A stretch of DNA of 64,000 nucleotides from Acidobacteriota bacterium (GTDB lineage Bacteria > Acidobacteriota > Terriglobia > Terriglobales > Acidobacteriaceae). The stretch is taken from NCBI GenBank assembly GCA_003225175.1, contig QIBA01000071.1:1-64000 (forward strand), read 5' to 3'. The notes below the pieces were generated by a model. The model was not told the origin of the DNA, did no database searches, and saw only the letters and a list, made by a program, of their open reading frames with translations. This document shows, in pieces, positions 8,641 through 17,274 of the stretch (the first letter of the stretch is position 1; the number at the start of each line of letters is the position of its first letter). A program made the position numbers and the translations under genes.

Positions 8641-9423
8641 CTAAAGATCGACCTTGATCCACACCGGAGCATGGTCGCTGGCGTTTAGTTCGCCCCGCAC
8701 CCATCGGTCTACACTGCCGTCCGAAAGTCGCTTCGAGATGTTCGGTGAGAGCAGGAAGTGATCGAGTCGCATGCCTTTGTCCTTCTCCCATCGTTGAAAT
8801 TTGTAATCCCAGAATGTCCAGAGTGGACCGGCTGGGCGCAGCTTGCGCATTGCGTCGGTCCAGCCTTGAGCGAGCAAACGCGCGAAGGCTTGCCGGCTTT
8901 CCGGCTGGATTAACGCGTTGTTGTCCAGGGAGCGAGTCGGATAGATGTCCTGCGGGGTGGGCACGACGTTGTAGTCACCAGCCAATATCACGGGTACACC
9001 GCTCGCCATGAGTTCAGCCGCATGAGTAATCAGACGCTCAAACCACGTCAGCTTGTAGTTGAATTTCGGACCAGGCTGCGGATTCCCGTTGGGCAGATAG
9101 ATGGAGGTGACCAGGACTCCATTCACAGCCGCTTCGATGTAGCGCGCCTGACGATCTTCAGGATCGCCGGGCAGGCTTGAGCGGGTCAGCACAGGAGGGT
9201 GGTTCCGCGCGAGAATGGCCACTCCATTCCAGGAACGCTCGCCTTGCCAAACTGCTTCGTATCCGAGCTGGCGAAAGGCATTCACGGGAAAACCGTCGTG
9301 ATCTGCCTTGAGTTCCTGGAGACTCACAACGTCCGGCTTCGCTTTGGCCAGCCAGGCCAAGAGATTATCCAGCCGCTTGTGGATGTTATTAATGTTGAAG
9401 GTCGCGACTTTCACAATAGGCAA
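8641..9423 (-). CDS. xth: Exodeoxyribonuclease III (ExoA/XthA family)
   Basis: A 260-residue protein of the usual length for exonuclease III/AP endonucleases, which cut at abasic sites and remove 3' blocks in base-excision repair. Family motifs are in order: KVATFNINNI at the N-terminus, SLQELK (metal-binding Glu), RSWNGVAILAR, TSIYLPNG, the catalytic AGDYNVVP, LWTFWDYK near the C-terminus, MRLDHFLLS and the terminal SDHAPVWI with the catalytic Asp-His. The protein is cytoplasmic. It is transcribed in the same direction as the ParB-domain gene upstream, with a 33-base gap to that gene, so co-transcription is possible. Confidence 0.93.
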   Translation of the reverse strand: MPIVKVATFNINNIHKRLDNLLAWLAKAKPDVVSLQELKADHDGFPVNAFRQLGYEAVWQGERSWNGVAILARNHPPVLTRSSLPGDPEDRQARYIEAAVNGVLVTSIYLPNGNPQPGPKFNYKLTWFERLITHAAELMASGVPVILAGDYNVVPTPQDIYPTRSLDNNALIQPESRQAFARLLAQGWTDAMRKLRPAGPLWTFWDYKFQRWEKDKGMRLDHFLLSPNISKRLSDGSVDRWVRGELNASDHAPVWIKVDL

Positions 9424-9456
9424 TTAGCGAATAGCAGATCGACTGTAAAGGTGGCA

Positions 9457-10434
9457 CTATCCTTCGTTGTCCGGTGGCCCGGCTGCTCCTGCCAGGTCTT
9501 GCGACTTAATTTTCTCCACGTTAAATCTTGCGGCGCGTTCGCGCATGGTTTGAAGCAGGTCTTCCAGCTCGGGCGAGTCGCCTTTGATCCAGCGTAGAGG
9601 ATTGATGCGAGCTACCACAAACGATCTTAGATAGGGACTGACTAGCCCGCGCTCCTTGAGTTTTTTCACTACGGCTGCGACCTTCTCCTCGAGGTCGAGT
9701 ACCGATTTGGCATTCTTCTCGTGCTGCTTGAGGGAGATTCGCAGCGGCTCGTCAGTGAAGGCTTCAAGGCGGCGCAGGATCGGGTGATAGACTCCGCCAC
9801 CAAAGCGGGGTACACGTTCGTAGCAGATGCCAAGTGTGACCAGCGCGGCTTCGTCAAGGTAAAACGTAAATTTGGATTCGGGACGGGAGGCGTCTTCGTC
9901 AACCAGTCCGCGGTAGATGCGGATCACCTCGAGAGAGCGCTCTTTCAGGTTATGGGCTTTCTCCGTGTTGAGAGCCAGGATCTGCCATGCGACTTCCCGA
10001 TCTGGAACCACGAGCGCCGAAATAGATTTGGCTCCCAGGCGACGCATGGCTGCAAGGCGATGGCGTCCGTTGGGGGTCCAGAAGCCCCCGCCATTAGGAG
10101 CGGTGACAGCGATGATGGGATCGAGAAAGCGTCCGGTCTTATTGATTACGTCGGCCAGGCGCTTGTGATGCGCGTCGGAGAGGTCGCGCTGAAAGGGTGT
10201 GGGCTCGATAGCGTCGATCGGCAGAATGGAGACCAGGACAGCATGACCGCCAAGCGGATCTTTATAGGAACCTACGACGCATCCGCCGGCTTTCTGAACG
10301 GCTCCGGCGATCTCGGCTGCATTTCCTGAAGGTTCAGGTAACTGGCACTCTGCCGGGCCGAGCCCCTTCGTTCCGGGCTTCGCTTTGCGGGGACGCTTCT
10401 TCGGCGCTGCGCGTTTCACCATAGGGATTCCCAT
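9457..10434 (-). CDS. ParB-like nuclease/partition-domain protein
   Basis: About 325 residues. After a basic, Lys/Pro-rich N-terminus there is a ParB/Srx-type N-terminal domain: VSILPIDAIEPTPFQRDLSD (box-I-like), then GGFWTPNGRHRLAAMRRLGA, the hallmark nucleotide-binding G-x-R-R/H-R motif, then SALVVPD. The C-terminal half (about 160-325) is helical and carries no clear ParB HTH. There is no parA neighbour, so it is not a standard partition pair; orphan ParB-domain proteins include nucleases, CTP-dependent switches and regulators. Start uncertain: GTG at 10455 and ATGs at 10434 and 10422 are all in frame; 10434 was chosen because the residues after it (GIPMVKRAAP) begin the basic tail. Confidence 0.7.
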   Translation of the reverse strand: MGIPMVKRAAPKKRPRKAKPGTKGLGPAECQLPEPSGNAAEIAGAVQKAGGCVVGSYKDPLGGHAVLVSILPIDAIEPTPFQRDLSDAHHKRLADVINKTGRFLDPIIAVTAPNGGGFWTPNGRHRLAAMRRLGAKSISALVVPDREVAWQILALNTEKAHNLKERSLEVIRIYRGLVDEDASRPESKFTFYLDEAALVTLGICYERVPRFGGGVYHPILRRLEAFTDEPLRISLKQHEKNAKSVLDLEEKVAAVVKKLKERGLVSPYLRSFVVARINPLRWIKGDSPELEDLLQTMRERAARFNVEKIKSQDLAGAAGPPDNEG

Positions 10435-11499
10435 TCTAGTCGCTCGCCACTCCACGCCGAATGGTGAAACGAATTCCGGCTGCGAGCAACGGATTCAGCG
10501 TGAACGTGGCTTAATTCACTGGTGTTCGCGGAACAGTGAATTTATCAGCGAATTTAACAGCGAATATTTTCTCAAGATGAGGGCGAGCAACGGACGATTC
10601 CCCGCAACCTCCTGCCCCGTCAGGAATTACGGACATTCGCGATTTTTAGCCGCCAAAAAGAACAGTGAATAACAGTGAATAAGCAGTGAATTGTGAAATT
10701 CGCATCCGTTGCTCGCGCCAACATAAGATGATTGCCACGAGCACTTTCCCAAAGCCGCCTGAGTTCCAAAATGAAATTTTCGTTGACTCGCAATCTTGAC
10801 TCGTGGTAGCACCGAACCAGGTTCGGTGCTGAGGAATAGTTTAGGGACGGAAACGATTTCCAGTCATCATTTGGATTTTCAGGTGGGAGCCCCAGATTTG
10901 GGCCTTCAGGTGGGTGGAAGCCCCCGACTTCAGTCGGGGGAGCAAGGCTTTTCAAGCCTTGCGAAAGAAGCGATCGCATAACATTTTGTGGGCTTTAGCC
11001 CTGGCGCTTCCCGATCTGAAACCCCACGGCTAAAGCCGCAGCGAAGGCGAATGCGCGCGTTTGCGAGGCTTGAAAGCCTCTCCCACGCATGAATGCGTGG
11101 GCTCCCACCCAAAAGGCAAGAGCGTAGGATCGCCCCTGATTTGGATTTTCAGGTGGGAGCTCCCAAATTTAGGTTTTCAGGTAGGAGCCCCCGGATTTAT
11201 CCGGAGGCAATGCTTCAGCGTTGCAAAGAAGTCCCAACGACGGAATAAACCTAATATAAACAATGGGGTACGCGCATTACGTTAGTGCTTTGACTTTCCC
11301 CTCCTGGGATGGCAACTTTATGCACATAACCGAAGTGGCATTTCCCCACCACCGAAGGAAGGGATCAATAGAGCCGAACTTCTCCCCTACTCTCCGCTAA
11401 GGATTTCTGTACCCGGACTTGGAAGGTACCGCGAGTGAGCGCTCTGGCCGACGCTTACTGAAAGGCGGTTTCGTGGCCAAGGAATGAGAGGGTAAGAAA
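10435..11499. other. Gene-free stretch with repeats
   Basis: Apart from repeat copy A, this 1-kb stretch has an AT-rich part (10490-10720) with the direct repeat GAACAGTGAAT seen several times near 10520-10690, and a partial second repeat at about 11150-11240 (AGGTGGGAGCTCCC..., AGGTAGGAGCCCCCGG, then AATGCTTCAGCGTTGCAAAGAAG, which matches copy B). The region just before 11500 presumably holds the promoter of the collagen-like gene. No supported gene. Confidence 0.6.
10882..11109. repeat. MITE-like palindromic repeat, copy A
   Basis: The element begins GGTGGGAGCCC and ends GGGCTCCCACC, perfect 11-bp terminal inverted repeats. Inside are hairpins CCCCCGACTTCAGTCGGGGG, GCAAGGCTTTTCAAGCCTTGC, the GGGCTTTAGCC/GGCTAAAGCC pair and GAGGCTTGAAAGCCTC. 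Copy B (14999-15279) shares the ends and the core GAAGCGATCGCATAA; copy C (59284-59473) has related ends. No ORF inside. Confidence 0.8.
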
Positions 11500-13329
11500 G
11501 TGAGAAATTCAAGCTCTTTCCTGCGCGGACTCGCCTTTCTTCTTGTTCTGTATCCTTCGTTTTTGTTCTCCCAGGCACCCGTTAGCGACGACACCTTTTC
11601 GTCTGCCGATCGCAAAGCAAACTATGGCGATAAAGATTACCTCGCGGTGCAGAGTCCTGCCTCGACTGCATACATCAGGTTCGATCTTTCCCGCTTGCCG
11701 CAAGGAATAACCGGAGAACAAATCAATAAGGCCACGGTTCGACTCTGGGTTTCCGCTGTCACTCAGCCTGGTTCACTTGATGTGGTCCGCGTGGCGAGCT
11801 CGTGGAATGAGGACACACTCCAAGGCAACAACTTGCCGTTACTTGGAATTACTGATGTACACAACGTGCAAGTGTCCAAGGAATCAAAGAACCATTATCT
11901 GGTCATCGATCTCACTGACTTAGTGCGGGACTGGGTGAACAATGCGCAAATGAATTACGGCATCGCCCTCGTTCCCGCAGGAAATATCTCTGCGGCGTTC
12001 GATAGCAAGGAGAACGGAACCAACAGTCACGACGCAGAATTGAACGTGGAGCTCCAAAAAATCGGACCGATGGGTCCACAAGGGCCTCAGGGTGTGCGCG
12101 GCTTGGTTGGAGCTGCCGGAGCCGCTGGACCTGCAGGGCCGCAAGGTGTACCGGGACCTGCCGGACCTGCGGGCGCAACCGGGTCTGCTGGACCTGCCGG
12201 AGCAGTTGGCCCCGCCGGAGCTCCTGGACCGAAAGGGGATACCGGTGCAACCGGAGCCCAGGGTCTCGCCGGACCGCAAGGACCCAAAGGTGATACCGGA
12301 GCAACCGGCGCACAAGGTCCAAAGGGGGATACCGGTGCAACCGGAGCCCAGGGACCTACCGGAGCGCAAGGACCCAAAGGTGATACCGGAGCAACTGGCG
12401 CACAAGGTCCGAAGGGTGACACCGGAGCAACCGGAGGCCAGGGGCCCGCCGGCGCTGCTGGTCCACAAGGCCCTGCTGGAGCAACCGGCGCGCAAGGTCT
12501 GAAGGGTGACACCGGAGCAACCGGAGGGCAGGGGCCCGCCGGCGCTGCTGGTCCACAAGGTCCGGCCGGAGCAACCGGCGCGCAGGGTCCGAAGGGTGAC
12601 ACAGGTGCGATGGGAGTCCAGGGACCCGCCGGTCCGCAAGGCCCGGTTACGTTGGCGTATCCAGACAATCCTCCAGCCAATCCGTCAGCTTACGATGACG
12701 AGTTCAATTCTGGGACTTCACTCAAATCCATCTGGGCTGGACCCAGCGCAGGAGTGGTTGATGGCGAGAATGCAGCGTCCTCTGTTGCCGGCTGGGACGT
12801 GAACAACACCATCCCAGATTGGTTGAATGTCCATCTCAGCAACGTGGGCGGAGCAAGCTTCGTCATTCAGCAAGCCACTGCCCCGAGCGCTCCGTTCTCC
12901 TGCACGGTGAAGTTCAGCATGGCAGGCTTCGCGAATTTTACTGGAGTGTATCTCTACTTCATGAACGGAACTTCTGGCGCAGCCACGGATGGAGTCCGGC
13001 CAGGAGTTGAATTCAATCCCTCTGCTTTGGCTTACCAGAGTGTTCAGGCGACATTTAGCACAAAAGATTCGGGCAACTGGAATTTCACTCGCAGCGGGCA
13101 TGTGATCCCACTTTGGGGAACCTTCTACATGCACGTGAAGTACGATGGAACAAGCTGGCGCATGTGGATATCGCCGAATGCGGTTTCATGGCTTGAAGTA
13201 ACGTCAGGCAACTTCGTGAAAGCCTTCACGGTTCGTGCTGTTGACGTCTCGATCAAGCTGAACGGCGCAAGCACTGATTCGCGCTTCGGCGTAGATTGGA
13301 TCCGCTTCAACTGGCTCACGCTTCCGTAA
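11500..13329 (+). CDS. Secreted collagen-like protein with DNRLRE and C-terminal sandwich domain
   Basis: A 609-residue protein starting at GTG, with a signal peptide (about 1-25, ending FLFSQA). Residues about 28-185 look like a DNRLRE/TGFb-propeptide-like domain of surface proteins ([40 protein letters not shown]). Residues about 189-382 are an uninterrupted Gly-X-Y collagen-like tract of roughly 64 triplets with units such as [12 protein letters not shown] repeated, visible also as direct DNA repeats. Residues about 395-609 form a beta-rich domain (DEFNSGTSL... [15 protein letters not shown]) resembling DUF1349/concanavalin-type sandwiches. The layout predicts an extended trimeric surface or extracellular filament protein. 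GAGAGG before the GTG supports the start. Repeat number may vary between strains. Confidence 0.85.
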   Translation: MRNSSSFLRGLAFLLVLYPSFLFSQAPVSDDTFSSADRKANYGDKDYLAVQSPASTAYIRFDLSRLPQGITGEQINKATVRLWVSAVTQPGSLDVVRVASSWNEDTLQGNNLPLLGITDVHNVQVSKESKNHYLVIDLTDLVRDWVNNAQMNYGIALVPAGNISAAFDSKENGTNSHDAELNVELQKIGPMGPQGPQGVRGLVGAAGAAGPAGPQGVPGPAGPAGATGSAGPAGAVGPAGAPGPKGDTGATGAQGLAGPQGPKGDTGATGAQGPKGDTGATGAQGPTGAQGPKGDTGATGAQGPKGDTGATGGQGPAGAAGPQGPAGATGAQGLKGDTGATGGQGPAGAAGPQGPAGATGAQGPKGDTGAMGVQGPAGPQGPVTLAYPDNPPANPSAYDDEFNSGTSLKSIWAGPSAGVVDGENAASSVAGWDVNNTIPDWLNVHLSNVGGASFVIQQATAPSAPFSCTVKFSMAGFANFTGVYLYFMNGTSGAATDGVRPGVEFNPSALAYQSVQATFSTKDSGNWNFTRSGHVIPLWGTFYMHVKYDGTSWRMWISPNAVSWLEVTSGNFVKAFTVRAVDVSIKLNGASTDSRFGVDWIRFNWLTLP

Positions 13330-13521
13330 CTTGGGAGCCACCCAATGTCGAACGATCAGTGGCCCTCACGTAAGTGTGCGCGACTTGATTGCGTTCGTGC
13401 TGCACCGCTCGGCCCAGTCTTTCTTCCCGTTTCGGCTTCTGGGTCCGAGTGCGCCACCCGCCCCTTAGCAGACCTGCCCGGTACCAATCTGCGGTCGTTC
13501 AAACGTAACCAGTAGCCCGAT

Positions 13522-14001
13522 TTAGGATCGCGTTCGCCCGGCACCCTTCTTGAGACGAACGGAAAGACACTCGGTCTTGATGCGATTCGGATTCAAAGCG
13601 CGCAGCAGATGGGCTGGTTCTCCATTAGGAGTGCGGGAAAGACGTTGATCCCACTCTGCCAGCGTGTGGCGAATCGCGCGGCGGGCAGCCTTTAATTCAT
13701 CGATCTGCCGATCCACGCGGGCAAGAATCTCCTCGGCGGCAGCTCGCACTTCCCGGCACGGCGCATGCCCGGAGTCGCGCGCCTGCAAGAACGTCGTCAC
13801 CTGCTTAAGCGAAAATCCGAACCGCAATGCATTCCGCACAAAACGGATTCGCTCCAGCATCGCCTCGGAATACCATCGATATCCGGAATCGGTTCGTTCG
13901 ATCTTCGGCAGCACTCCCATGCGCTCGTAATAACGCAGTGTATCGGGGCTAACCCCGGCCAGTTCAGCCGCCTCACCAATTCGCAGTGCGCGAGAGTTCA
14001 T
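13522..14001 (-). CDS. MerR-family transcriptional regulator
   Basis: A 159-residue protein with a canonical MerR N-terminus: RIGEAAELAGVSPDTLRYYER and SGYRWYSEAMLERIRFVRNA, then the long dimerisation helix. Cys82 (HAPCREV) sits where metal-sensing MerR proteins have their first ligand, and there is a Cys near 145, but the usual C-terminal metal loop Cys is replaced (EPAHLLRAL). It therefore resembles heavy-metal regulators without their complete ligand set, so the inducer is uncertain. Its -10 box lies only 8 bases from the ATG, which suggests a leaderless or nearly leaderless mRNA and autoregulation from the palindrome at 14015-14037. It is divergent from a His/Met-rich periplasmic protein gene. 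Confidence 0.9.
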   Translation of the reverse strand: MNSRALRIGEAAELAGVSPDTLRYYERMGVLPKIERTDSGYRWYSEAMLERIRFVRNALRFGFSLKQVTTFLQARDSGHAPCREVRAAAEEILARVDRQIDELKAARRAIRHTLAEWDQRLSRTPNGEPAHLLRALNPNRIKTECLSVRLKKGAGRTRS

Positions 14002-14008
14002 CCCGCCG

Positions 14009-14039
14009 ATGATAGACCCTGGAGCGATTCCAGGGTCAA
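14009..14039 (-). promoter_or_regulatory. MerR-type promoter of the regulator gene
   Basis: On the minus strand TTGACC (-35) and TATCAT (-10) are 19 bp apart, the elongated spacing typical of MerR-controlled promoters. The spacer overlaps a perfect 9+5+9 palindrome (arms GACCCTGGA and TCCAGGGTC, 14015-14037), the likely MerR operator. Confidence 0.75.
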
Positions 14040-14064
14040 CGGCAGCGCTCAGTCAACTTTACCC

Positions 14065-14096
14065 TTGACTCTGGAATCGCTTCGAGCCTCTAGGAT
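14065..14096 (+). promoter_or_regulatory. MerR-type promoter of the periplasmic protein gene
   Basis: TTGACT (14065-14070) and TAGGAT (14091-14096) are separated by 20 bp, too long for RNA polymerase alone but standard for MerR activation. The spacer CTGGAATCGCTTCGAGCC shares CTGGAATCGCT with the operator in front of the regulator gene. Confidence 0.75.
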
Positions 14097-14133
14097 TTCA
14101 GCTACATGCGGTATTCCCTGTGGAGAGGAAACA

Positions 14134-14682
14134 ATGCCAATGCCGAGTTGTAGAAAATTCAGGTTACTGACATTCGCCATCGCCCTCCTGTTCGCACCGC
14201 GCACTGTAGCCATGCAACATGAAATGCCGGCAGGCATGACGCACGAACAGCATCTCGCACAAATGAAAAAAGAAGCAGAGATGAAAAAACGCGGGAACGC
14301 AGCCATGGGATTTGACCAGGACAAAACCACGCATCACTTCCTGCTTACCCGCGACGGAGGCACAATCCAAGTCGAAGCCGACAATGCGGCCGACACCACC
14401 ACTCGCGATCTAATTCGCACGCACCTAAGGGCAATCTCAGAGCAATTCGCCAAAGGCGACTTCAGCGCACCTTTGATGACTCACCATGAGGTTCCTCCGG
14501 GTGTACCCATGATGCGGCAACTGAAATCGACCATTACCTATACGTTTGAAGAAAATCCCCAAGGCGCAGTCGTGCGCATCAGCTCGGCGAATGGCGACGC
14601 GATAAAGGCCTTACACGCGTTTTTGCGCTATCAAATAAAGGAGCACGCAACCGGAGACCCTACGAGCATCAAGGCAGAATAG
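14134..14682 (+). CDS. His/Met-rich periplasmic protein under MerR control
   Basis: A 182-residue protein with a signal peptide (about 1-27, ending RTVAMQ). The start of the mature protein is rich in Met and His (MQHEMPAGMTHEQHLAQMKK), a composition common in periplasmic metal-binding proteins. A conserved-looking core follows (AMGFDQDKTTHHFLLTRDGG, VEADNAADTTTRDLIRTHL, then FLRYQIKEH). Proteins with this MGFDQ-KTTHHF core occur widely in bacteria and are sometimes labelled as aspartate carbamoyltransferase without reason; no transferase motif is present. A role in metal handling is inferred from the MerR promoter and composition. GGAGAGGA lies 5 bases before the ATG. Confidence 0.75.
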   Translation: MPMPSCRKFRLLTFAIALLFAPRTVAMQHEMPAGMTHEQHLAQMKKEAEMKKRGNAAMGFDQDKTTHHFLLTRDGGTIQVEADNAADTTTRDLIRTHLRAISEQFAKGDFSAPLMTHHEVPPGVPMMRQLKSTITYTFEENPQGAVVRISSANGDAIKALHAFLRYQIKEHATGDPTSIKAE

Positions 14683-15620
14683 CAGCCCGAGCGAGCCCGA
14701 AAAACGTTCTGTTTGTTACGGTGAACCCGATCGCCAACAGCCCTTCTACAAATGTTTTTCCTAAACGCGGCATTCGCTCCACCAGTGCCGCCCCATCCTG
14801 AGCGTAGTCGAAGGATCCTGTGTTTATGCTGTGGCTGTTTGCGGCACGGCATAACAGGATCCCGGCAGAGGCCGATGTCCTCGGAAGTCCCGCCAACTGG
14901 CGGGACGCATGCTAGTAGCCCACCACAGCCCAGTGGTGGGCTAGGGAATAACAGAATTGAAGTTCGGCTTCCAGCCGGACGGTCGAGAATTGTCTCAGGT
15001 GGGAGCCCCCGCATACCGGGGTCCCCAGCAAACGCGGGGTTCGTTTGCTGGGGTGGATTCATGCGGGGGAACAACGCTTCAGCGTTGCAAAGAAGCGATC
15101 GCATAATAATGTTTGGGCTTTAGCCCCGGAGCCGTCCCGATCTGAAACCCACGGCTGAAGCCGGAGAAAAAGGAGAATGCCCGCGTTTGCGAGGCTTGAA
15201 AGCCTCTCCCACGCATAAATCCACCCCAGCAAACAAATACGACGTTTGCTGGGGACCCCGGTATGCGTGGGCTCCCACCCAAAAGCCAACAACGTTGCCT
15301 TAGCTAATTGCTGATTGCTAATTGCTTTCTTCAAGCTGATTGCTAATTGCTGAATGCTGCTTTTCTTGCAAGAAACAAGGCCAGGGCACCCGCAACTAGC
15401 TTTTCTGAAGTGAACGGTCAACTTCGCATTTGTAAGAACGAGAGCTACTCCGCTTCCTTGGAATCGTCAGAATTGGGCGATTACGCCCCTGCGAATGCCC
15501 GGCATCTAAGAAAGCTGTGGCCAGCGCAGGTGTGTGGCGTGCTCACTGGTTCGACCAGATTGCAGTGCCCTTACTTCCTCTGGCGCCATTCGACTCATCA
15601 TTGTTCCGGAGAAGAAAAGT
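14683..15620. other. Gene-free stretch around repeat copy B
   Basis: Apart from repeat copy B, the stretch holds CCTGAGCGTAGTCGAAGGATCC (about 14798) and a run of imperfect direct repeats of GCTAATTGCTGATT type at 15300-15356. No protein with a signal, ribosome site or family resemblance was found. The last part is the upstream region of the phosphoesterase gene. Confidence 0.5.
14999..15279. repeat. MITE-like palindromic repeat, copy B
   Basis: It starts GGTGGGAGCCCC and ends GGGCTCCCACC, the same 11-bp termini as copy A, and shares GAAGCGATCGCATAA, GGGCTTTAGCCCC, GATCTGAAACCCACGGCT and GCGTTTGCGAGGCTTGAAAG with it. An extra nested inverted pair with CCCCAGCAAAC / GTTTGCTGGGG is present near both ends, which explains the greater length (281 against 228 bp). 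Confidence 0.8.
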
Positions 15621-16550
15621 ATGTGGACAAACCGACTGTATTCTCTTTCGCTCACAGTCATCGGCGCCATCTTGCTGTCGCCACTCAGCGGCGCGGGGCA
15701 ACAAAAAGTACAGCATCACATCAAGACCGTTTTCATCATCCTGATGGAGAACCAGAACTGGGCGGCGATCAAGGGCAACCCGCAGGCTCCGTACATCAAC
15801 AACACGCTGCTGCCGAAGGGCTCGCACGCGGAGCTGTATTTCAACCCGACGCTCAACCATCCGAGCCTACCCAATTACCTTTGGCTGGAGGCGGGCACAA
15901 ATTTCGGCATCCACGACGACAATCCTCCGAGTGTGAACCACCAGAGCACCACCGAGCACTTGGTAACCCTGCTTAAAAACGCGAATGTCACCTGGAAGGC
16001 ATATGCCGAGAATATCGATGGAGTTACGTGTCCGCTGACGGATAACTATCCTTATGCGGTCAAGCACAATCCATTTGTTTACTTCGACGATGTGACTGAC
16101 AATCTGAATCCCAATTCGGCGTACTGCATTCAACACGTCCGTCCATTCTCCGAGCTAAGCACTGATTTGCAGAACGGCACTGTAGCCAGCTACAACTTCA
16201 TCATTCCGAACCTCTGCGACGACATGCACGACCTCTGCCAGCCAACGCAGATGCAGATCAAACAAGGCGACGACTGGCTGTCACAGCAGGTGCCGGCGAT
16301 CCTCCACTCGCACGCTTACCACCAGGGCGGCGCGCTGTTCGTCACCTGGGATGAAGCCGAGATCGGCGATGGACCTATCGGCATGATCGTCCTTTCGCCA
16401 TTTGCAAAAGGAAATGGCTATCAAAATTTCGTCTACTATGAGCATGGCTCGACCCTGCGCACGATGGAAGAGATCTTTGGCGTCAATCCGTTGCTGGGAG
16501 ATGCGGCGGGCCAAAGTGATCTCAGGGATTTGTTCGCCGTGTTTCCCTGA
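15621..16550 (+). CDS. Secreted phosphoesterase (acid phosphatase/phospholipase C-like)
   Basis: A 309-residue protein with a signal peptide (about 1-26, ending PLSGAGQ). The mature protein begins VQHHIKTVFIILMENQNW, the N-terminal metal-binding pattern of the phosphoesterase family that contains bacterial acid phosphatases and non-haemolytic phospholipases C (the ENxxW/F block). Further family blocks are HPSLPNYLWLEAG, FIIPNLCDDMHD, LFVTWDEAE and GMIVLSPFAKG, followed by EHGSTLRTMEEIFG. Expected to release phosphate from organic phosphate esters outside the cytoplasm; the precise substrate is unknown. GGAG lies about 8 bases upstream of the ATG. There is no obvious operon partner. Confidence 0.9.
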   Translation: MWTNRLYSLSLTVIGAILLSPLSGAGQQKVQHHIKTVFIILMENQNWAAIKGNPQAPYINNTLLPKGSHAELYFNPTLNHPSLPNYLWLEAGTNFGIHDDNPPSVNHQSTTEHLVTLLKNANVTWKAYAENIDGVTCPLTDNYPYAVKHNPFVYFDDVTDNLNPNSAYCIQHVRPFSELSTDLQNGTVASYNFIIPNLCDDMHDLCQPTQMQIKQGDDWLSQQVPAILHSHAYHQGGALFVTWDEAEIGDGPIGMIVLSPFAKGNGYQNFVYYEHGSTLRTMEEIFGVNPLLGDAAGQSDLRDLFAVFP

Positions 16551-16671
16551 TGAGGCAGAGCTCCGATTCGAACAGCAAAGCAAAGCCCCTTCTGAACCGG
16601 CGGCCATCAAGAAGAAGTCGGTGAAAAGACAGCCTGAAACTGCGCGATTATTTTTTTTGTAAATGACGCAG

Positions 16672-16799
16672 TTCAGGAGCCTGTCGGAGATAGATTTTTT
16701 GAAACGAAGAATCAACAACTTGCAAGGAGTGCTGTGTCTGTAAGTTGTTGATTCCTGGTTCGGGAATCGTTCACTCCGACAGGCTCTCAGGCCGTCCCC
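16672..16799. repeat. Inverted-repeat element, left copy
   Basis: The element has ends AGCCTGTCGGAG and CTCCGACAGGCT and inner arms GAATCAACAACTT / AAGTTGTTGATTC, so it can fold as one long hairpin. The reverse complement matches 19664-19794 over about 125 bases with only a handful of differences. Both copies lie just outside the block of four minus-strand genes 16843-19465. MITE- or REPIN-like; no ORF. Confidence 0.85.
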
Positions 16800-16842
16800 A
16801 GTTTCCTTTTTCTCAAAAAAGAAATAAAAGGTGGCGCGACTC

Positions 16843-17130
16843 TCAAGATGCAATGGTTGATGGAGAATTACTCGCGCGTATCTTGCGGATCGTGACGAAC
16901 TGTCCGTCAAGCGAATAGCGGCCGTTCGTCATCAACAGCACATTGTCTATCACTCCGCTTGTCTCTCCTTCACGACTGATTTCTAACCAGGAACAGATAT
17001 AGTCTTCGCTCTCTGGCCCAAGCCCCTCCTCCATATCAGACAACGTGCGGCATACAGTGGCAGTTATCTCATCACCAGGTATGTCATCGAATGTCAGACT
17101 GATGCGATCACCGACGAATAGATCTTCCAT
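16843..17130 (-). CDS. Small hypothetical acidic protein
   Basis: A 95-residue protein without signal peptide or membrane helix. The first half is acidic (VGDRISLTFDDIPGDEITATV), the second has EDYICSWLEISREG and NGRYSLDGQFVTIRKI; it is predicted mostly beta. No family recognised. The ATG is preceded by AGAGGTTC. It is the last gene of a minus-strand group but separated from the hydrolase upstream by 144 bases. Confidence 0.5.
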   Translation of the reverse strand: MEDLFVGDRISLTFDDIPGDEITATVCRTLSDMEEGLGPESEDYICSWLEISREGETSGVIDNVLLMTNGRYSLDGQFVTIRKIRASNSPSTIAS

Positions 17131-17274
17131 TTTGAACCTCTTTCTGCGCGTTAACCATCGAGCTGGATCGCAGCATCTCTCGGGAGTTGTCGATCATTTC
17201 CCTACAGACCGATTTGTCAGAACCTCACGCCCGGCAGATCGGCAAAGAAATCCGATCTGCCGCGGCGTCAAGAT

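Noticed and set aside
12240-12640. Regular repeats resembling a CRISPR array
   Set aside because: The repeats are codons of Gly-X-Y triplets inside a gene, with no unique spacers.
12087-12680. Pro/Ala/Gly-rich minus-strand frames opposite the collagen-like tract
   Set aside because: They arise from the repetitive Gly-X-Y codons read backwards; the plus frame has signal peptide and flanking domains.
15300-15360. Short AT-rich direct repeats, possible CRISPR or origin iterons
   Set aside because: Only three or four imperfect copies of GCTAATTGCTGATT without spacers, DnaA boxes or replication genes.
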